Shown here: piece after piece, positions 61,603 through 64,000 of the stretch
Layout of the letters: every line of letters starts with the position of its first letter
Position numbering within the stretch: the stretch's first letter is position 1
Assembly (NCBI RefSeq): GCF_010560025.1
Contig: NZ_SAIY01000009.1
Span: 186,001 to 250,000, forward strand
Reading direction: 5' to 3'
DNA length: 64,000 nucleotides
Source: Verrucosispora sioxanthis
GTDB taxonomy: Bacteria; Actinomycetota; Actinomycetes; Mycobacteriales; Micromonosporaceae
Position numbers and translations under genes: made by a program
The notes under the pieces: generated by a model
What the model saw: only the letters and a program-made list of their open reading frames with translations
What the model was told of the DNA's origin: nothing
Databases searched by the model: none

Positions 61603-62027
61603 ATACCGTTCCTGTTTTCTAACGTCGACGCACGACCGTGCCTCGGCCTGAGGTGCGGCGACTAATGTCCGAGGGGGGTTGCCAGGGGAACGTAGTCACC
61701 GGCATCCGGCCTAACAAGGCAGCCGTTCACGGCGCTCCCGCGCACTTAAGACGAGTTTCAACGCGGATGCCGGACTGCCGGCTACCGGCCAGTTGGCCAG
61801 ACACGCCGCGAGCAGGGGTGTTTCCTCGGCGACGGCGCCCACCAGCGCCACTGCCACGCACGCGAGCGCCACGGGTCCGGTTCGGCGGCTTAGTAAGAAT
61901 TAAGGTGCCGATAAGGAGCCGTTGTGGCAGCTCGTCACGGGTGAAAGTAGCACCAGCAAGAGCGCGTGAGCCCGCTCCGCAGCGGGTATTCCGCCGCACC
62001 GTTGCTGAACGCGTGAGGGGAAGGCAC
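61603..62027. other. Divergent regulatory gap between DUF1800 and DUF3040 genes
   Basis: No gene is supported. A patch of lower G+C (TTAGTAAGAATTAAGGTGCC at about 61890-61910) may hold the DUF3040 promoter, and the side near 61603-61700 probably holds the operon promoter. No clear operator palindrome is seen. Confidence 0.5.
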
Positions 62028-62285
62028 ATGCTCAGCAAAGAGGATCAACGCAGATTCGAACAGATCACCCGCCATCTGCGGGAGAGCGATCCGGCGTTCT
62101 TCGCCCGGCTCGACAGTCGGGCCCGGGGTCGCCACGGCCGCTGGCTGCTGTTGCTGACCGTGGTGCTCTGGGCGGCGCTGCCGGCGACCACCGTACTCGC
62201 CGGCCGGCTGGCCGGGGCGATCTTCGCGGTGGTGCTGGTGACGAACGCCGCGCTGATGTGGCGGTTCCGTCAACGTTGGCTGTGA
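62028..62285 (+). CDS. DUF3040 family membrane protein
   Basis: 85 residues: an N-terminal helical segment (LSKEDQRRFEQITRHLRESD) of the DUF3040 type, followed by two membrane helices (LLLLTVVLWAALPATTVLAG and GAIFAVVLVTNAALMWRF). Widespread small actinobacterial protein with unknown function. The ATG at 62028 has GGGGAAGG upstream, which settles the start. Confidence 0.85.
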   Translation: MLSKEDQRRFEQITRHLRESDPAFFARLDSRARGRHGRWLLLLTVVLWAALPATTVLAGRLAGAIFAVVLVTNAALMWRFRQRWL

Positions 62286-62385
62286 GGGCCGGGGCCGCGT
62301 GCCGCCCAGGATCGAGTGACCGCACGGTGCGGCGGAAAGCCGCTCGATCCGGGACCGAACCTGACCAGGGCGGCGCGAACCCGGC

Positions 62386-63408
62386 CTATTCGCCGAGCTG
62401 GCGGTAGGCGTGACGCAGGCGTTCGACGAGTCCCGGTCCACCGATGGCCGGCGCGGGCGCGCCCAGTTGTCGTAACAGCAGATCCGGCCGGGCGGTCAGG
62501 CTCGGCGGACGGTCCGGCAGTGGCACGGGCGGCAACCAGAACCGGTCCACCGCCTCGGCCAGCGGCGTGCCGGGCAGGTCGGCGAGCGCCCGGAGGGCAC
62601 CGGCGGCGGGCACGTCCACCTGGTGGTGCCCGGGCCGACCGCCGTCGGCCTCCCGGCCGGTGTCGGGATGCCCGGTGTCCCGGGTGCGCGAGCGGCCACG
62701 TCGACCGGTCAGGTCCGGCGGCCCTGCCACGTCCCGCGCCGCCGCAGCGTCGACACCGGCCACCGGTGCACCGTCGCGGAGCTGCGGTGTGGTCGATGCC
62801 TGGTCCTCGACGCGCAGTCGCCGTAGCCGGGCGAGCAGGTCCGCCCGGCTGCGACCACGCCAGTGCAGCAGGGTGAACGGGTCCGCGTCGAAGGCCTCGG
62901 CGAGCAGGTAGAAGGTGGCGGCGAGGTGTTTGCAGGGCACCGCGACGTCCGGGCACGAACAGCGCTGGTCCAATTCGCCGATCGCCGCCGGGAACAACGG
63001 GGCCTCGGCCGCGACGAACAGTTCCTCCAGTTCGGCCGGCAGGTCGCCGGCGAGCAGCCGGGCACTGAAGAACGCCTGAGCGGCGAGTTCCTGTTCGATC
63101 CGTTCCCACAGCCGGGCCGGGAAGGGCGGCAGCGCGACGCTCACCTGGTACGGCTTGGCGCGCGAGCCCTGCACCACCGCGGTCACCACGCCCGGTGCGA
63201 CGTCGAGGCGGAGCACCTGGCCGGCGCGGGCGTACGACCTGCCCCGGGTCAGCCGGGTGCCGAGCGCGAACGACTCCAGCACCTCGAGGAAGCGGCGGGA
63301 CCACCAGGAGACCCCGATCGCGCCCCGGGTGCTCCGAGCCCGTAGGCCCCCGTCGACCCGGCGCGGCGGGCCGTAGTCGGCGAACCGGCCGCCGTCGTCG
63401 GCACTCAC
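62386..63408 (-). CDS. SWIM zinc-finger protein
   Basis: 340 residues with a SWIM finger CSCPDVAVPCKHLAATFYLL (C-x-C-xn-C-x-H) at about residue 150. SWIM proteins of this type nearly always accompany an SNF2 helicase in actinobacteria. The GTG at 63408 overlaps the helicase stop as GTGA, so they are translationally coupled. The C-terminal part is low-complexity. Probably DNA-binding partner of the helicase. Confidence 0.9.
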   Translation of the reverse strand: MSADDGGRFADYGPPRRVDGGLRARSTRGAIGVSWWSRRFLEVLESFALGTRLTRGRSYARAGQVLRLDVAPGVVTAVVQGSRAKPYQVSVALPPFPARLWERIEQELAAQAFFSARLLAGDLPAELEELFVAAEAPLFPAAIGELDQRCSCPDVAVPCKHLAATFYLLAEAFDADPFTLLHWRGRSRADLLARLRRLRVEDQASTTPQLRDGAPVAGVDAAAARDVAGPPDLTGRRGRSRTRDTGHPDTGREADGGRPGHHQVDVPAAGALRALADLPGTPLAEAVDRFWLPPVPLPDRPPSLTARPDLLLRQLGAPAPAIGGPGLVERLRHAYRQLGE

Positions 63409-64000
63409 TCGGCCACCGCCCCCGCCTCCAGGGCGAACAAGTCACGAAGCTGGGCGGTGGACAGCTCGGTGACCCACTGCTCACCGGTGCCGACCACCGA
63501 GGCGGCCAGGCCACGCTTGTCGGCGATCAGCGCGGCGACCTTCTCCTCCACCGTGCCGGCGCAGACGAACTTGCGGACCTGCACCCGACGCCGCTGTCCG
63601 ATCCGGAACGCCCGGTCGGTGGCCTGGTCCTCCACCGCCGGGTTCCACCACCGGTCGACGTGCACCACGTGGTTGGCGGCGGTCAGCGTCAGCCCGGTCC
63701 CGCCGGCCTTGAGCGACAGGACGAACATCGCCGGCCCACCGGCGGACTGGAAGCGGGCCACCATGGCGTCCCGGTCGGCCTTGCCGACGCCGCCGTGCAG
63801 GAACAGCACCTCCCGACCGAACCGGGCCGACAGATGCCCGCGCAGCATCCCGCCGAACTCCGCGTACTGGGTGAACAGCAGGGCCTTCTCCCCCGCCGCC
63901 AGGACCTCGTCGAGGATCTCCTCCAACCGGGCCAGCTTGCCCGACCGACCGTCGAGGGGCGAGCCGTCGCGGAGCAACTGCGCGGGATGGTTGCAGACCT
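63405..64000 (-). CDS. SNF2-family DEAD/DEAH helicase, N-terminus cut by window edge
   Basis: Visible are the last 198 residues: the C-terminal RecA lobe with motif IV-like LLFTQYAEFGGMLRGHL, motif V LSLKAGGTGLTLTAANHVVH and motif VI DQATDRAFRIGQRRRVQVRK, typical of SNF2/HepA-like ATPases (with EEKVAALIADKRGLA near the end). The frame runs to the right edge (VCNHPAQLLRDG), so the 5' part lies outside. Coupled to the SWIM gene by GTGA. Confidence 0.92.
   Translation of the reverse strand, partial: VCNHPAQLLRDGSPLDGRSGKLARLEEILDEVLAAGEKALLFTQYAEFGGMLRGHLSARFGREVLFLHGGVGKADRDAMVARFQSAGGPAMFVLSLKAGGTGLTLTAANHVVHVDRWWNPAVEDQATDRAFRIGQRRRVQVRKFVCAGTVEEKVAALIADKRGLAASVVGTGEQWVTELSTAQLRDLFALEAGAVAE

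Noticed and set aside
62309..62350. Inverted repeat GGATCGAG/CTCGATCC between DUF3040 and SWIM genes
   Set aside because: Only 8-bp arms with a 26-base loop; too weak to separate from chance at this base composition, though it could assist termination.

Overview
The window is about 70% G+C with strong third-position G/C bias, GTG starts and many leaderless-type promoters, so it is an actinobacterial chromosome. The gene content suggests Micromonosporaceae (Micromonospora-like); that family assignment is inference. The backbone follows the order of the Mycobacterium tuberculosis lipB - lipA - DUF4191 - RDD - glnA1 - glnE - glnA2 - panB - RNase H/phosphatase - zinc ribbon - Nif3 block (Rv2217 to Rv2230c), with accessory genes at the joints. 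No transposase, phage gene, tRNA or CRISPR array was seen.

Layout. 1-9.2 kb: a partial SDR with a divergent TetR regulator over twin operators, an LtrA-type membrane protein, a VapBC toxin-antitoxin pair with a decayed gene behind it, an aldo/keto reductase under a MerR-type promoter, a TIGR01777 epimerase, a secreted esterase and a large membrane protein. 9.2-12.8 kb: lipB and lipA, split by an archaeal-type aspartyl-tRNA synthetase that has a T-box leader with a GAC (Asp) specifier. 12.9-15.8 kb: a large LuxR/AAA regulator broken by about eight frameshifts. 16-20.4 kb: DUF4191, RDD, glnA with a GlnR box, and a sigma factor/anti-sigma-like pair. 20.8-25.6 kb: three large membrane proteins, two of them MptB-type mannosyltransferase paralogues. 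25.6-36.5 kb: glnE, a GATase, an S66 peptidase, DUF350, glnA2, nadE and panB. 36.7-47.1 kb: small accessory genes, an RNB nuclease, a lysine-rich histone-like protein, Nudix and nucleotidyltransferase genes, and a roadblock pair. 47.1-52 kb: rnpB, DinB, a TSUP transporter, RNase H/phosphatase, zinc ribbon and Nif3. 52.2-55 kb: flavoprotein and XRE regulator divergent from a prim-pol-like gene. 55.4-61.6 kb: a five-gene operon (DUF1800, DUF1501, ferric-reductase-like protein, exported FMN-binding protein, ApbE). 62-64 kb: DUF3040, then SWIM and SNF2 genes.

Main points of interest. First, a family of 60-75 bp palindromic modules sits at convergent gene ends, with C-rich then G-rich flanks; one copy lies in frame inside a mannosyltransferase gene. 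Second, the Asp-specific T-box is consistent at both its specifier and its tRNA-end contact. Third, the DUF1800/DUF1501/flavin electron-transfer operon is translationally coupled across four of its genes. Fourth, a series of single-base losses in G/C tracts breaks several otherwise intact genes and looks more like sequence error than decay.
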